Shown here one piece after another: positions 25,300 through 38,767 of a stretch of DNA of 64,000 bases. The DNA is taken from the NCBI GenBank assembly GCA_014529385.2, contig CM043963.1, positions 5,057,501 through 5,121,500 of the forward strand, written 5' to 3'. This stretch comes from Adiantum capillus-veneris (taxonomy: Eukaryota > Streptophyta > Polypodiopsida > Polypodiales > Pteridaceae). How positions within the stretch are numbered: position 1 is the stretch's first letter; each line of letters begins with the position of its first letter. The position numbers were made by a program, and so were the translations under genes. The notes below the pieces were generated by a model. It saw nothing but the letters and a program-made list of their open reading frames with translations. It made no database searches and was not told the origin of the DNA.

Positions 25300-25409
25300 A
25301 CTCCCTACGTGAGAAAGTCATGTATGAATCCCATGCTCCTCCCTATGCGGGGCATAGAGGTATTCAATCTACTCTTTGAGGGGTAGATACTTTGGAGAGG
25401 GGGAATGGG
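25300..25409 (+). pseudogene. Start of integrase zinc finger joined to polypurine tract
   Basis: The frame reads VMYESHAPPYAGHRGIQST, the first two histidines of the HHCC finger. Instead of the cysteines the sequence passes into GGAGAGGGGGAATGGGA, a polypurine tract. The integrase core has been deleted. Confidence 0.6.
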
Positions 25410-27443
<2,034 letters not shown>

Positions 27444-28180
27444 ATGAGGACCAACAAAAAAACCCCGAAGACCGTTGAGCAAACATGACCGAGCTTTGTT
27501 GTCGTCTTAGCTGCACCGAGAAAACCTGATCAAATTAAGTGCCTCCAAGCAAATCTCGATTGGGTCATGGAAGAGAATCGCGATCTCAAAGCTCGCCTTA
27601 GCAAGCTGGAGGCACGATTTGAGTCCATGGCCAATCATACAACCAACAAAGTGAAAGAAGTTGAAGCCAAGGCCATCGAAACACACTCGGGAACATTGCA
27701 AAGATGAAGACATGTGTGACAGTAGACCTTCAAGAACAATGACTTCAAGAAGAAAATACCCTCAAGGTCTGCATTGGCGGGCTACCTCAAGTATGGGAAA
27801 CAACCAAGAACGACTTCTCGGAGCGCATCAATTTACTCAACGAGACTCTCAAGATGATCAAGCTCGACTACAATGCAGTAGATTGTATCACCTCGAGAGG
27901 CTCTGACAAGCCTATACCACATGGGCATGCCATCCTGGAATTAGAAAGTAGGGATGGTCGGCTCAAGATTCTCCAACAAACACGTCTTCTCAAAGGTACC
28001 AAGTTTTGGATTGCAGAAGAACTCACTCCTCTACAACTCAAATGCAAAAGTGAAGAGCTCAAGAAGGTACATGAAGCCCGCAAACAAGGTAAATGGGCAG
28101 TCTACCGAGGTGGTAAAGCTATCATCCAGGAGTTTCGAAATCCCAAACCGGCTCCCCCCATTGATGGGGGACCCCCCTAG
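27444..28180 (+). pseudogene. LINE ORF1-like protein, decayed
   Basis: ORF1 of LINEs is an RNA-binding coiled-coil protein. The frame starts MRTNKKTPKTVEQ, has a stop at 27486, and continues into a coiled coil (LQANLDWVMEENRDLKARLS, LEARFESM). After a stop at 27705 and shifts, VCIGGLPQVWETT resembles an RRM-type RNP segment, then an open 108-codon part (27854-28180) ends in RLLKGTKFWIAEELTPLQLK and ARKQGKWAVYRGGKAII, very like the C-terminal domain of LINE ORF1p. The end PPIDGGPP precedes a TAG. ORF2 is not found downstream; family A leader begins within 300 bp. Confidence 0.7.
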
Positions 28181-28335
28181 GGTTTTGTCTTCCCCACTTT
28201 TTCTTTTTCATCTTCCCAATGGAACCTTAGTTCTTAATTGATATGTATCAGTTTGATCTGCCACAAAACGCACTCGTTGTAGTGTGTGTTTTTGGTCCCA
28301 TAGGTCATATCTGACCTCCAAGGATGATAATTCAA

Positions 28336-28362
<27 letters not shown>
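28336..28362 (+). repeat. (CT)n microsatellite
   Basis: About 13 CT units. Confidence 0.95.
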
Positions 28363-28367
<5 letters not shown>

Positions 28368-28466
28368 GTACACTACTTCAAGGGGCACAAATTTAGACTT
28401 ATATGCTAGTCACTGAGCTTGAACTATGGCATGTGGGTTTGTAGAGTCGCCATGTGAGTAGTTGGA

Positions 28467-28488
28467 GTAAATAATCGCGATTATTTAC
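28467..28488 (+). repeat. Perfect 22-bp palindrome in leader
   Basis: GTAAATAATCG followed by its exact reverse complement. Four near-identical copies occur at 28751, 50337, 50621 and 50914. Confidence 0.95.
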
Positions 28489-28750
28489 ATCTGCTTCAAA
28501 ACTTGATGCTTTTGCAAATTTGAGTATATCACAAGGTCAAGCACATCAAGTAGACATCACAAATCAGTTTTGGTGAAATTTGGATTCCAAAAGTGAGACT
28601 TAAGCTAGATTCTCGAAATCAGAGTCTACGGACACCAAACAGTTGATAAACTTGATCAGATTTTGTCCAAACTTGTTGAAACTTGCCTAGGGACTCTATC
28701 AACTTGTATACTTTCCATACCTATTAAAAAAGTGCAAAAAACTAACAAAA

Positions 28751-28772
28751 GTAAATAATCACGATTATTTAC
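28751..28772 (+). repeat. 22-bp palindrome, second copy (one mismatch)
   Basis: Same sequence as 28467 except centre ATCACGAT. It starts exactly 284 bp after the first copy. Confidence 0.95.
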
Positions 28773-29142
28773 TTCTGCTATCCAGAGATATCATTTTTTA
28801 CTTTTGAACTTATACAGTGATAGACCAACATAATATAAAGCCACAGGGAAATTTTGGGTTCAATCGGATCAAAATTGATACATGTACACTTAGTTTTTAG
28901 GTTGCAGATCAAACCTCTGATTTTTGCTAAAGCCGAATCTGAAAGTCAAAATTTTGACTCTCATAGCTTGATTTGAAGTGATACACAAAGACCAATTATA
29001 AGAGTTAGCAAACACTCACGTCTTTATAGAAAATAGCTAACTTGATCAAATTTGTACAGGAATCAGGTTGCAAATGAGGAATCACTGGCTTGATAGAAAG
29101 TTGCAATTGAATCGAGTGGAAATTGATGACAAGTCAATCCAA

Positions 29143-29150
29143 AGGTAAGT
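29143..29150 (+). promoter_or_regulatory. Splice-donor-like site before gag
   Basis: AAGGTAAGT, GT at 29145, 33 bases before the gag ATG at 29178. The other family A leaders have CAGGTGAGT at the same place (5370, 57872). Confidence 0.4.
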
Positions 29151-29177
29151 ACTCTATCCAGGGCTTCATAAGTCTAT

Positions 29178-31530
29178 ATGAACCTTAGATCTAGTCGTGT
29201 ACTAGGAAATCAAGGCATACTCGAAGAAACCTCCAGTAGAGTATCTACCGAAGAAAGCGTGAATCAAGGAAATTCCTTGCACACAATTTTTGAAAAAGTC
29301 TCAGATACTTTTTCAAATTCAACATCCGAAATGTCTTCTTACTCGACTCACTCGGAAGCCGGAACGACAGTGTGCTATAAGCATATACTATCTTTTTACA
29401 AGACTAACTATATGCTATTTGCATTGATGACCATGGCACTGTTCAGTTGGAAGAAGAGGTTAGGGCAAACAAACAAGGAAAAATGTACATGGATCGAAAC
29501 GAAACTCAGTATTTACAGGTCAAAAACCCTGACATGATAGACAAATGGGGGTTAGAAGTAAACACCATAATCCGAGATATGTCAGCAAAAGGACCACCAA
29601 CTTTAGAATTCGAGGGATACGATCAAGTAGACTTGAAGCCTTTGAAACGGCTTAGTACGGATAATCCTAGGATCGGAGTCTATTGTTGGGAAGATAGAAA
29701 CATAAAAGATCTTTTGTGGACTTCTCATGCCAAACCAGGACAATTAACGGCCATGAAGATCATCTATATGTTCAAGATCAAAGATAAGGGATCAACAGAC
29801 CTACCAACCTACCTGTTTAGGGATTGTTATAACAACAACTTTGTTATGATGACTCCTGAGGAGGTAGAGAAAACCAAATACCAAGGGTATTCCGTACGGG
29901 ATTGGATATTGGGGAAAGGACCAGAAACAATTCCAAGAGATGAACACCATGAGAGATCATCTGAGAGTAATGTGAAGAAACCAGAAACCACCTCATCACG
30001 TAGAAAATTGGGTGACACTAAGGCCAATCCAGGGCTACATGAGTCACTATTTCCAACAGACTGGTTTGAAGGACTCAGAACAGGACCAACTCCCAGAAGA
30101 CCCGGGGTTGAACCAAACAGACGCGTCAGACCAGCTGATTTTCAGAAATGGGTAAGAAAATACAGTGGATTAGGGGATCCATACAAACACTTAGCAAGCT
30201 TTAAGCAAGTGCTAAGAGCAGAGCGTATATTCGATTTCCATACTCAATTCGAGGGGTTTGGAATGACATTAGAAGGAAAATCTTTGACAGGGTTCCAAAA
30301 CATTCCACCAAGGTCAATCATGGACTTGAACACATTAGCTGAAAGATTTGTAGCTGCATGTTCCAAAACAGGGATCAAACATAATACGGTAGCTCAAATC
30401 TACAGCTTTAAACGGAAACATGGTGAGTCTGTTAGGGATTGTGCAACTTGAATGAAACAATACATTGCCAGATGCCCAGAGATGGAGACACCTACAGAAG
30501 AACGACTTGTATCTTTGTTTTTGGAGGGATTGCTAAACAAAGAACTTCATGCTATACTCTATAGTAAAAAGCATACAACCCTAGAAGAGTGTGTGTCTAT
30601 TGCTATTGACCTAGGAGACAATGGCGAGATCTTCAATGAATAAGATGTCCCTAAGGGTAACCAAAGCGAGAAGACACCGTCCACAAAACCAGCACAAGTG
30701 GGAACGGCTGCTGTGGCACCACTCTTAGCCATAGAAGATATGCTAAAAGGGATGAACTACATGATGAACAATATGCAAAAAGCACCTATGAGAAGACCAG
30801 GACAAAGGATACCTCCACAGGGACAACCAATTAGGCCACAGAAATGGTGTGCAATTGAGGTTAAATGGACAAACCATGAGACCCACGAGTGCTACTTTAG
30901 ACCAAAGTATGATGGTAATGTTGAGTACGTGCCCATGAGGCCACAAGGACATCCCATGTACAGATATCAGCCTAATATGGCCCAAGCTCAAAGACCACCA
31001 ATGGGTATGGAAAGAACTCAACCTGGGTTGGGACAACAACCTTCGTATCTAGGACATAATGCAGTGCCTGTAAAGTACGTGCACTCTGAAGGAGTCACAG
31101 ATGAACAAGCATTAGTGCCTATTACACCCTATGCAGAGCCTAATCCATCTACAATAATGGTAGAGGGAGATTGGTATAATCCACATCCACCTCCAATGGA
31201 AGAAACCGTGACTTATGCTCCACCATAGCTAGCATCGATGTATTATGTAGCTAATCAAGGTGTCAAACCTCCCATGGGAAGACCCATGATGAAGCCTAGA
31301 ACATGAAACTGTCATAATTGTGGTGCTGACGACCATTGGAAAAACGAATGTCCAGAGCCTGACAAAAACCTCAAACCAATTGAAGCCTATTGCATACATG
31401 TTGCAAAAAGGGAGGACACTTTTCGGAAGATTTTCCTAAGAATCCTTTGAACAAGGGTAAAACCGTCGTAAACGTAGTCCAAGTGATGCCTAGTAGCTCA
31501 TCAAAGAGTGAACCGATTGTTCCAATCAAG
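29178..31530 (+). pseudogene. Family A gag with two zinc knuckles
   Basis: Start MNLRSSRVLG matches 5411. A frameshift near 29450 leads to a 334-codon frame (29447-30451): after an N-terminal region, WVRKYSGLGDPYKHLASFKQ and LEGKSLTGFQNIPPRSI are typical of the plant gag capsid domain (PF03732-like), continuing after a stop with YIARCPEMETPTEERLVSLF and LEECVSIAIDL. 30698-31228 is Pro/Gln/Met-rich. Then CHNCGADDHWKNEC (31310-31351, CCHC) and a second degenerate knuckle CCKKGGHFSEDFP (about 31400-31440). At least four stops or shifts. Confidence 0.85.
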
Positions 31531-32520
31531 GTAATCATTAGAGCCTAGACAAAGAAAAAGAAACACAACTCCTTTGATGATTTGGAGAACACAAAAGTTT
31601 CTTGTCAAAGAATCAAAAGGAGCAAAAGCAAAAGATATGAGAAGAGAAAACAAAAACAACGGGTTGAAATCGAAGAGAAGCAAAAATTCTAGCCCAGGAC
31701 AAGCTGAAAGATACTGGTAGTGAATTTAAGGAAACAATCGTGAAATCAGGAGGATCCATTCTGGTTGATAAAATTTTCGAGCCTATCAATGCTGCCTTGG
31801 AAGCCTACCAAGCAGGACTTAAAGCAGGCCAAAACATGGAAAACAAGTGGAAAAACTATCCATCTCCAGAGATGGAAGCAACGAAGCTGGAAGCTTATCA
31901 AAATTTGGTAAGAATCACGCAAGAAATGCTGGAAAAGCAAAAACCCAAGCTTGAAAGTATTGCAAAACCTGAAGAGCTTGCGGTATAAGAAACGAAAGCA
32001 AAATCCGATGTGGTGGTAGAATCCCACCTTGAAACAAATGAACCAGCGCTTATAGTGCCTGACAGCAAAGATACCTTAGACAGAATTCCATTCATAGAGG
32101 AAGATTGACCAAGACACTTATGGGAAAAAGTGAGAGAGATCAATGATGGGAGCCTAACTTAAAATCAGCTCCTATAGAGGAAGTTTGGTTGGATAACCTA
32201 CCTTCTGATATGAACATGGATTTACAATACTTGTATGGGGATTGCAAATCAGAAGCTTCAGAAATGTCGAAACCATTGACATTAAAAACATTACCTTGTT
32301 ACTTGGGAGATAACGAAGATGAATCCATCGTGTGCAAGACCACTCAAGTAAAAAGAGCGAAACAGAACCAAGAAGTAGAAAACTTTCATTCGATCATGTG
32401 TACACCCATCCAATGTACTCTTACATTGGCAGAACTGTTAAAACTCAGACCATACTTATAGAACGATTTATAAAAAACCCTAGAGAAGGTGGGGATAACG
32501 GGGTTAATCTCGAAGAATTT
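31531..32520 (+). pseudogene. Spacer between gag and protease, helical
   Basis: 31740-31988 encodes VDKIFEPINAALEAYQAGLK and a Lys/Glu-rich helix; 32189-32461 is an acidic stretch. No catalytic motif; part of the gag-pol spacer. Confidence 0.5.
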
Positions 32521-32539
32521 GGAAAATTTAAAAAATTAA

Positions 32540-33621
32540 ATGGAAAACAAAGATATTCGATCAGTTCCTATGAACAAGGTCAGAGAATATTATGAAGGGG
32601 AAGAAGGAAACACCACCCTCCTAGTGAAATATAATGACATTGAAACCATGGAAATACTGGATAGTGGACCTGGCATAGCCATAGCCACTAAAGCAGTATG
32701 GGAATCCTGGGGACAGCCAGCCACCATCAGAAAAACTCGAATGAGATTGCAGTTGGTTGACGGACTCATTGAGAGACCACTATGGTTGCTTGAAAAAGTG
32801 ATAGTCAATTCCTGTGGAATTTAATATCAACACACTTTTGCCATAGTAGACTTTGGAGAAAAACTCAACTATGAAATCATATTGGGAAGACCTGTCATGC
32901 GACATGTACAACTTATCCAAGATTGGGAAAACAACTATTTGTACTTGAAGCAAGTGGGATCTATAACAAGAGTCAATCTAAAAGATCACACTTATAGAGA
33001 TGTCTTGAAACACCCATCCAAGAGTTTGATTCAGTCTCTTCAGCTGAAACTAAACTCCCATCCTGGTTAAACAAAGACACTCCTATTTGGATGTCAGGAG
33101 CTTCAGAAAATGGAAGCTTAAGACGAGAAGAATGTATCCTAGAAAGCGAGTGCACAGATGAAGCCTACATACCTGAACCCTTTCTAGAACATTTATTTGA
33201 GCCATTCGAGTGGACTCAAATTTTAGCGACAATGGATTTTTATGTGAATATGTCTATGCCTACTCAATTTTGCAATGAGGATGGCTACGACATAATTCCC
33301 ATCCAAATGATTTCAATCCTCAACATTGAAAACAAAGATGAGGAACCCGAGGACTTGATGAAAGTTCAACAAGTCTTTTTAGACCTCTATTATGATGCAA
33401 CTGATGAGTTAGATAAACACTCAGCTACCTCAGAAGATTCGGGGTTAGAAAAAGAGCATACGAGAGCTAAGTTACTCTTAAAGGGAGGGGAGGACAACTT
33501 TTTTGACTTTCCAAGCCAGAAATCAAGAAGAGAAAAATGGTATAGAGAAAAACGAGACACTGAAATTGTGAAAACACGACCTATGCTATCAGTCTCCAGT
33601 AAAACACAATTCCTGATGTAG
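32540..33621 (+). pseudogene. Family A retropepsin (first protease) and linker
   Basis: MNKVREYYEGEEGNTT, then EILDSGPGIAIATKAVWESW (catalytic D-S-G) and, after a TAA at 32821, DFGEKLNYEIILGRPVMRH. The last gives the conserved ILG. 33091-33621 is the acidic linker also seen in copy 1 (NEDGYDIIPIQMISIL corresponds to DKNGYDVLPYHMVSLI). The protease would release gag and pol products. Confidence 0.85.
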
Positions 33622-33687
33622 ATAGATGCTTATGATTGTGTCAAGGACAAAATAACTGGCAGATAACCTTCAAACAAAAACTCAGAA

Positions 33688-35567
33688 ATGTCTCAGACAT
33701 CAAGAAAAATAAGGAAGGGTACCCAAGAAAAATCTCACGATAAGAAACCATTCATGACCAGAGTTAAGTGGAAAAAGAAATATCAAGAGTTGAAAAAAGC
33801 TCTAAAGGAGATATACACAACCAAAATGGAAACCACAGAAGAGGATGGTAAGGATGCAATGCATGTTCCATCCCACTGCAAAAAGTATACTCTCCAAGAT
33901 CGGAAAATCATAATTGAACAACCTGTTAGAGAACTACGAAAATAAGGCGAACCTGACAAAGGGCCTGAAAACGCTAAAAGGATAGACTTGGCTGAACCAG
34001 GAGAAGAGCCTAGACCTGCTTACATTGCGAATGACCTAACAGAAGAAGAAGAAAAGATTTTGCTGAACTTGTTAAAGGAATATCGAGATATCTTCGCTTG
34101 GTCTTACAAAGGATCTCAAGGGTGTTGATCCAGAAATCTGTCAACATACCATACCCATGAGAAATGATGCGAAACCAAGTAGACAGAGACCATACACTTA
34201 TAACAAAACATTTGCCAGGAAGATCAAAGAAGAGATTGAAAAACTAAAAGAAGATGAATTCATTTACAAAATTGAACACACATATTGGGTGTCTCCAATT
34301 GTGGCAGTACCTAAGAAGAATGGAAAATTACGAGTGTGTTTTAATCTCAAAAGGGTGAATGCAGCCACCATCAGAGAAAACTTTCCTCTTTCGATAACTG
34401 AGCATGTTTTAGAAAGAGTTGGAGGAAAAGAAGCTTACAGCTTCTTAGATGGCTTTCTGGGATACAATCAACTTTTGGTTGACCCAAAAGATCAACATAA
34501 AACTGCTTTTGCAACAGAATGGGATTTATTTGCCTATCTAATTATGCCGTTTGGGTTAACTAATGTTCTAGCCATGTTTCAAAGGTTGATGAGCCATGAT
34601 TTCAAAGAGTATCTTAAAAAATTCTTAGAAGTATATATGAATGATCTATGCGTACATTCATCAATCCAGGCTGATCATTTTGAACACCTCAAAAAGGTAT
34701 TTGAAAAATTTAGACTTCATAGGATTTGCTTAAATCCTGAAAAGTGCACACTCATGGGAAGACAAGGAAAAATTCTTGGACATATATTTTCTAAAACTGG
34801 CATAGCTACTACTGATATCAAGAAGATTCATGTCATTGCTGATTTGCCTAGACCAACAATGGTCAAGGGGGTACAAGCCTTCATGTGACATTGTGGATAT
34901 TATCAACGGTTCATCTACATGTACGCTATAATTGCAAAACCCATGTATAGCTTGATTACGCACTTTGAATGGACCGAGGCATGTGAAGAATCCTTCATGA
35001 AGCTTAAGCAAGCTCTCACCTCAGCTCCAATATTGAAGGCACTAGATTGTGATAAGGTATTCCACGTACATGTAGATGCTTTAAGTTTTTCTATCGGTTG
35101 TATACCCTGGGGCGGTCACTTTTTAAAATGTGTATGATATCACGTGAGTTAATCGGAGAGGATTATTAAAAGACAAAAATGTATACATACAGAGGGGGGT
35201 GGGGGTTTTTTAAATAGTCTCACAGTGTAAGTATAGTATGTATATTGGGGTATTATTAATTACCTCTTGAACGCACGTGATATAGAGGTCTTTTGATAAG
35301 TGACTGCCCCGGGTTGTATACTAGCTCAACCAGGAGATGGAAAAATTGACTTTCCTATTTCTTATGTTAGCCAACAATTGAACATGGCAGAAAAGAATTG
35401 CACCACCACCAAAAGAGAAGGACTAGAACTGATCTATGGTGTTTAAAAGTATAGACATTACCTATTAGCCAACAAGTTTGTGTTCTTTGTGGACCACCAA
35501 GCTTTGTTGTATTTGGTCAACAAGCCATGCAGCACAGGGAGAATAGTGAGGGTTCATTATTCTTCTC
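33688..35567 (+). pseudogene. Family A reverse transcriptase and RNase H, truncated
   Basis: 33688-33945 is a basic linker; a shift precedes YRDIFAWSYK (34080). 34157-34888 holds the RT: WVSPIVAVPKKNGKLRVCFN, FLDGFLGYNQL, MPFGLTNVLAMFQRLM and VYMNDLCVHS. The catalytic YMDD has become YMND, so this copy could not polymerise. The thumb and RNase H follow (34919-35567: VHVDALSFSIGCI, TTTKREGLELIYGV, FFVDHQALLYLVNKPC). The RNase H is split by a 207-bp MITE (35105-35311) and breaks off after GRIVR at about 35567 where a nested element begins. Confidence 0.92.
35105..35311 (+). mobile_element. 207-bp MITE in RNase H
   Basis: Left end CCCTGGGGCGGTCACTT, right end the inverted CCCGGGGCAGTCACTT; both inverted arms also share ATATCACGTG about 30 bases in. 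Flanked by GGTTGTATA (35096-35104 and 35312-35320), a duplication of 7-9 bases depending on where the end is drawn. Removing it restores the RNase H frame (SIGCI joined to LAQPGDG). No coding capacity. The target length fits hAT or Mutator-like transposons; I cannot say which. Confidence 0.9.
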
Positions 35568-37384
35568 GAAAGAGAATATCAAAACAACACAAAGATGAAA
35601 ACATCAAGGCTATGGTCATATTGTATCATGGGTAATATGAAAGGCTTAATAGATGAGTTAATGGAGTTTAATCTTTGCCGACCAAACAGGATACGAATTG
35701 TTCTTTGGAGTTATAGTTTTGTGCTCACCATAATATATATGTTTTGTCTAGTGATTGGGATTAATTGTGTGTACAAATCCTCTTGGTTCATAACAAGATA
35801 ACTACACTTACATCAAAAGAAAACTTATAGTCTATAAGAGGTATTATGATGGGATCTGGTGAAAGAAGTATTTCATTGAGCCTTTCTGGGCCAAAGAGAA
35901 ACACTATACGTTGTTGAAAGTGTATTTTACGGATAATCCTTACGTTAATTCTAATAGATTTCACAGAGTGCAAGCGATAGAAATTCTCATCATGTGGATT
36001 ATTCATCTAGGATAGTATGTGAGAAATGTAGATATGAGAGAAGTGAAGAGATGAGAAGTTTCCATTCCAAGCCCTATTCTTGCCCGTAGGCAACAAGGAT
36101 ACTGCAAGGAGAGATGTACCTGTTGCAAGGAGAACCTAGAATTTATAGAGAGAATGGATTTCTAAGAGTGAGAGAGAAAAGTTTGGTTAAGGAGATGAGA
36201 TTAGATATATATATGTTGAATTAGAGATGGAAAAGAAAACAACAAGAAATCAACAAAATATCAATGTAGAACATATCTTACTTGTCAAACCCTTCGGCAC
36301 CATTTTTGATGGAGAGAGAAGAAGAGGGAAGAATCCAACTTTGATTGATACACCAAATCCAAGACCTTCTTTGATTAAAGTTGATCTTCCAAGGATAGCT
36401 TACAAGAATGTCTAGTCTTCCTCTAGGAGATAGTGTAGGCTTAAGCTTATGTTAATGGTTAAGTACAATTAAGCATTATCACTCACTCCCTCATTAATTC
36501 CTCTCATCAATGGCTTGAATGCTTCAATGGTTTTCAAGGAAGAAGATGTCCCCTTTTATAGGTGAAGGGAACCCCCAAGGGTTTACACAAGAAGAGAAGA
36601 GCCAGTGTGAACAGAAACTGGAAAAGTTGGAAATTGAGCTATCCCTGCATGATGTGGGCAGACTGGGGTCCAGTATTTTGATCATACCTCCTTAACCGTG
36701 GCTCCAAATAAAAACATAAAATTATGGGCAGAAAATTCAGCTCATTAGCTACGACTTCCATTTTATATACTTTTTTCAATTCAGATTGGAACCTTGTGTA
36801 GAAATATCATCAAAATAGGGTACAATTTTGGCAGCAAAAGTCTTCTTGTGGTCCCCTTAGCCTAGACTTTTATTTGATTCCACTGGATATCTCATGCCAT
36901 ATGAAAGCATGACATTGATCCTTGACAAAGTTTTGTAATCATGCTTGAAATAATGCATTAAAATAAGTGTATCTTTGAAATCATGCCACCTAGTGTCCCA
37001 CTAGGATTTGATTCCCTCCTAGTAGCTATTAAAAAGAAATATAAGAAAAATATAAAAAATACATAGAATATATATATATTGAACTTTACCCTAGATATAG
37101 GATCTAGCTAGGGTGTAAGATGATAATGACACATTAGAAATAAAGAATCAATGCTTTTGCTCCAAGTTAAAGAGGCGGAGATATTGACGCTTTTGCCATA
37201 GTACTTTTTGACGGTAAAGTAAGAATATGTTACCCTTGAGATAAATCATAGGATGAGATAGAAAGCATACTATTATACTTAAATATGAATATGTACATTA
37301 TAGGAAATATAATTATGTATCTACAAAGTTACAAGATGACTCTTGTAGCATGCGCTCCCACTATGTATGTGTCACAGCACGACA
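35568..37384 (-). repeat. 3' LTR of nested gypsy (truncated at its outer end)
   Basis: Matches 43662-45450 along its length with scattered substitutions and small indels. Ends GCACGACA at 37384, next to the polypurine tract. Confidence 0.93.
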
Positions 37385-37398
37385 TCCACCCCCTCTAA
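37385..37398 (-). promoter_or_regulatory. Polypurine tract of nested gypsy
   Basis: Minus strand TTAGAGGGGGTGGA directly before LTR start TGTCGTGC. Confidence 0.8.
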
Positions 37399-37442
37399 AC
37401 TTGCACATCCTCTGGTATGTGCCACATTGTCTCTTTGTAAGA

Positions 37443-38764
37443 TTAGCCCTCTTGTACATCTTCCTTGATTTCTTCTTCACTGGATGATTCCAAAGCTTCA
37501 TCTTCACTTTGATCTTCACCTGTGTTTTGTTCTTCCTCCTCATCAACATCTTCTGGATCATTGTCTCCTCTTCTCTTAAACATTTTGATCCTTTTTCCTG
37601 CAATGGGAATATTTACTTCTGTACCATCTAGTTCAGACAAGCTGTAAGTAGCATTTTCATACACATGCTTTACAACATACGATCCAAACCATCTTTTTGA
37701 AAACTTACGCATGACTGTGTGTTGGTTATCAAGGATACTATCATACACTAAAACCGAGTCACCTTTGTCAATTGCTTTGCTCCTGAGCCAATGTTGCTTA
37801 TCAAAGTAGTCCTTGTTTTTCAAACTTGCATTTTTGAGTTGTTTTTTTGCAGCCTCAATGTCTCCAGGTCTTCTCTCTAGTTGCCTTATGCACAATGCAA
37901 GGAGATCTTCCCTGCTAAGCCCCTCTTGCCAAGGTAGTATATTCCATGTAGAAATCATATCTTTAATCGGCATCATTGGCTTTTGACCATACATTAGCTC
38001 TGCAGGCATGTAGCCAGTTACTGAGCTATGTGTTGTAGGATCAATCCATAAAGCATATGGTAACAATTTTGTGTTGTATGATCAACCCATAAAGCATATG
38101 GTAACAATTTTGGCCACTCACCAACTTTTCCTTCGCAAGCCTTGGCCAATGCTTTGATGATAGGAGGATGCCCTCTTTCACTCTTTCCATTGCCTTTAGG
38201 GTTGTAAGCTGTAGTAAGAGAAAGCTTGATTCCTAATCTGGAAAAGAACTCCATTGCTTCCTCGGCATCTCGCTCACCTCTGTCTGGAGTGATCTTTCCC
38301 ACACAACCATAACGGCAAATCACCTCATCAACAAGGAATTTGCACACAGCATCTGTGGTTTTAGCTCTTAATGCTGTTCCTTCAACTTGATTAGTTAGGT
38401 CCTCTCATGCAAGAACCAAGTACGTCATCTGCCAGAGTCCTAAAGGCATTGTGACTAATTCCGCAACCCATTTATAGTGCATGGCTAGTGGATATGTAGG
38501 GTGCAATCCATCATGATGTCGGACCTTTGAATACATTTGACAAGTTACACATGACTCTACAAATTGAGATACATCTTTATACATACCCTTCCACCAGTAT
38601 TTTTCTTTCAACTTGGAGAAGGTTGTCCACACACCCCTGTGTCCAGCCCATAGACTCTCATGAAACTCTTGCATGAGCGTTACTTGAGTCTCTTTTTTAC
38701 ATATAACCCATTGTGGGGTAGCACCCTTTTGTTTAGGATGCTTCCACAAGTAACCATCCGTCAA
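37443..38764 (-). pseudogene. Integrase of nested gypsy
   Basis: Minus strand: HHCC finger (EFHESLWAGHRGVWTTFSKL ... FVESCVTCQ), then the core with VICRYGCVGKITPDRGE (Asp) and NPKGNGKSERGH (Glu), then WNILPWQEGLSREDLLALCI, RQLERRPGDIEAAKKQL, NKDYFDKQHWLRSKAIDKGD and a C-terminal domain. The phrases around IPW, RQLERR and YFD are, from my knowledge, typical of basidiomycete gypsy integrases, not of the common plant lineages. A 42-bp tandem duplication near 38034-38125 and a stop near 38400 break the frame. Confidence 0.88.
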
Positions 38765-38767
38765 AAA

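Larger units (their letters stand above)
21541..25409 (+). mobile_element. Ty3/gypsy chromovirus-like remnant
   Basis: Primer-binding site at 21541, gag with zinc knuckle, protease, RT, RNase H, the start of an integrase HHCC finger, then a polypurine tract (GGAGAGGGGGAATGGGA near 25393-25409). The integrase core is missing. RT motifs (VDYQVLNHITIKNRFPI, FDLKSGYHQIRI) are of the Del/Reina/CRM type, unlike family A. Stops and shifts are frequent. Confidence 0.85.
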
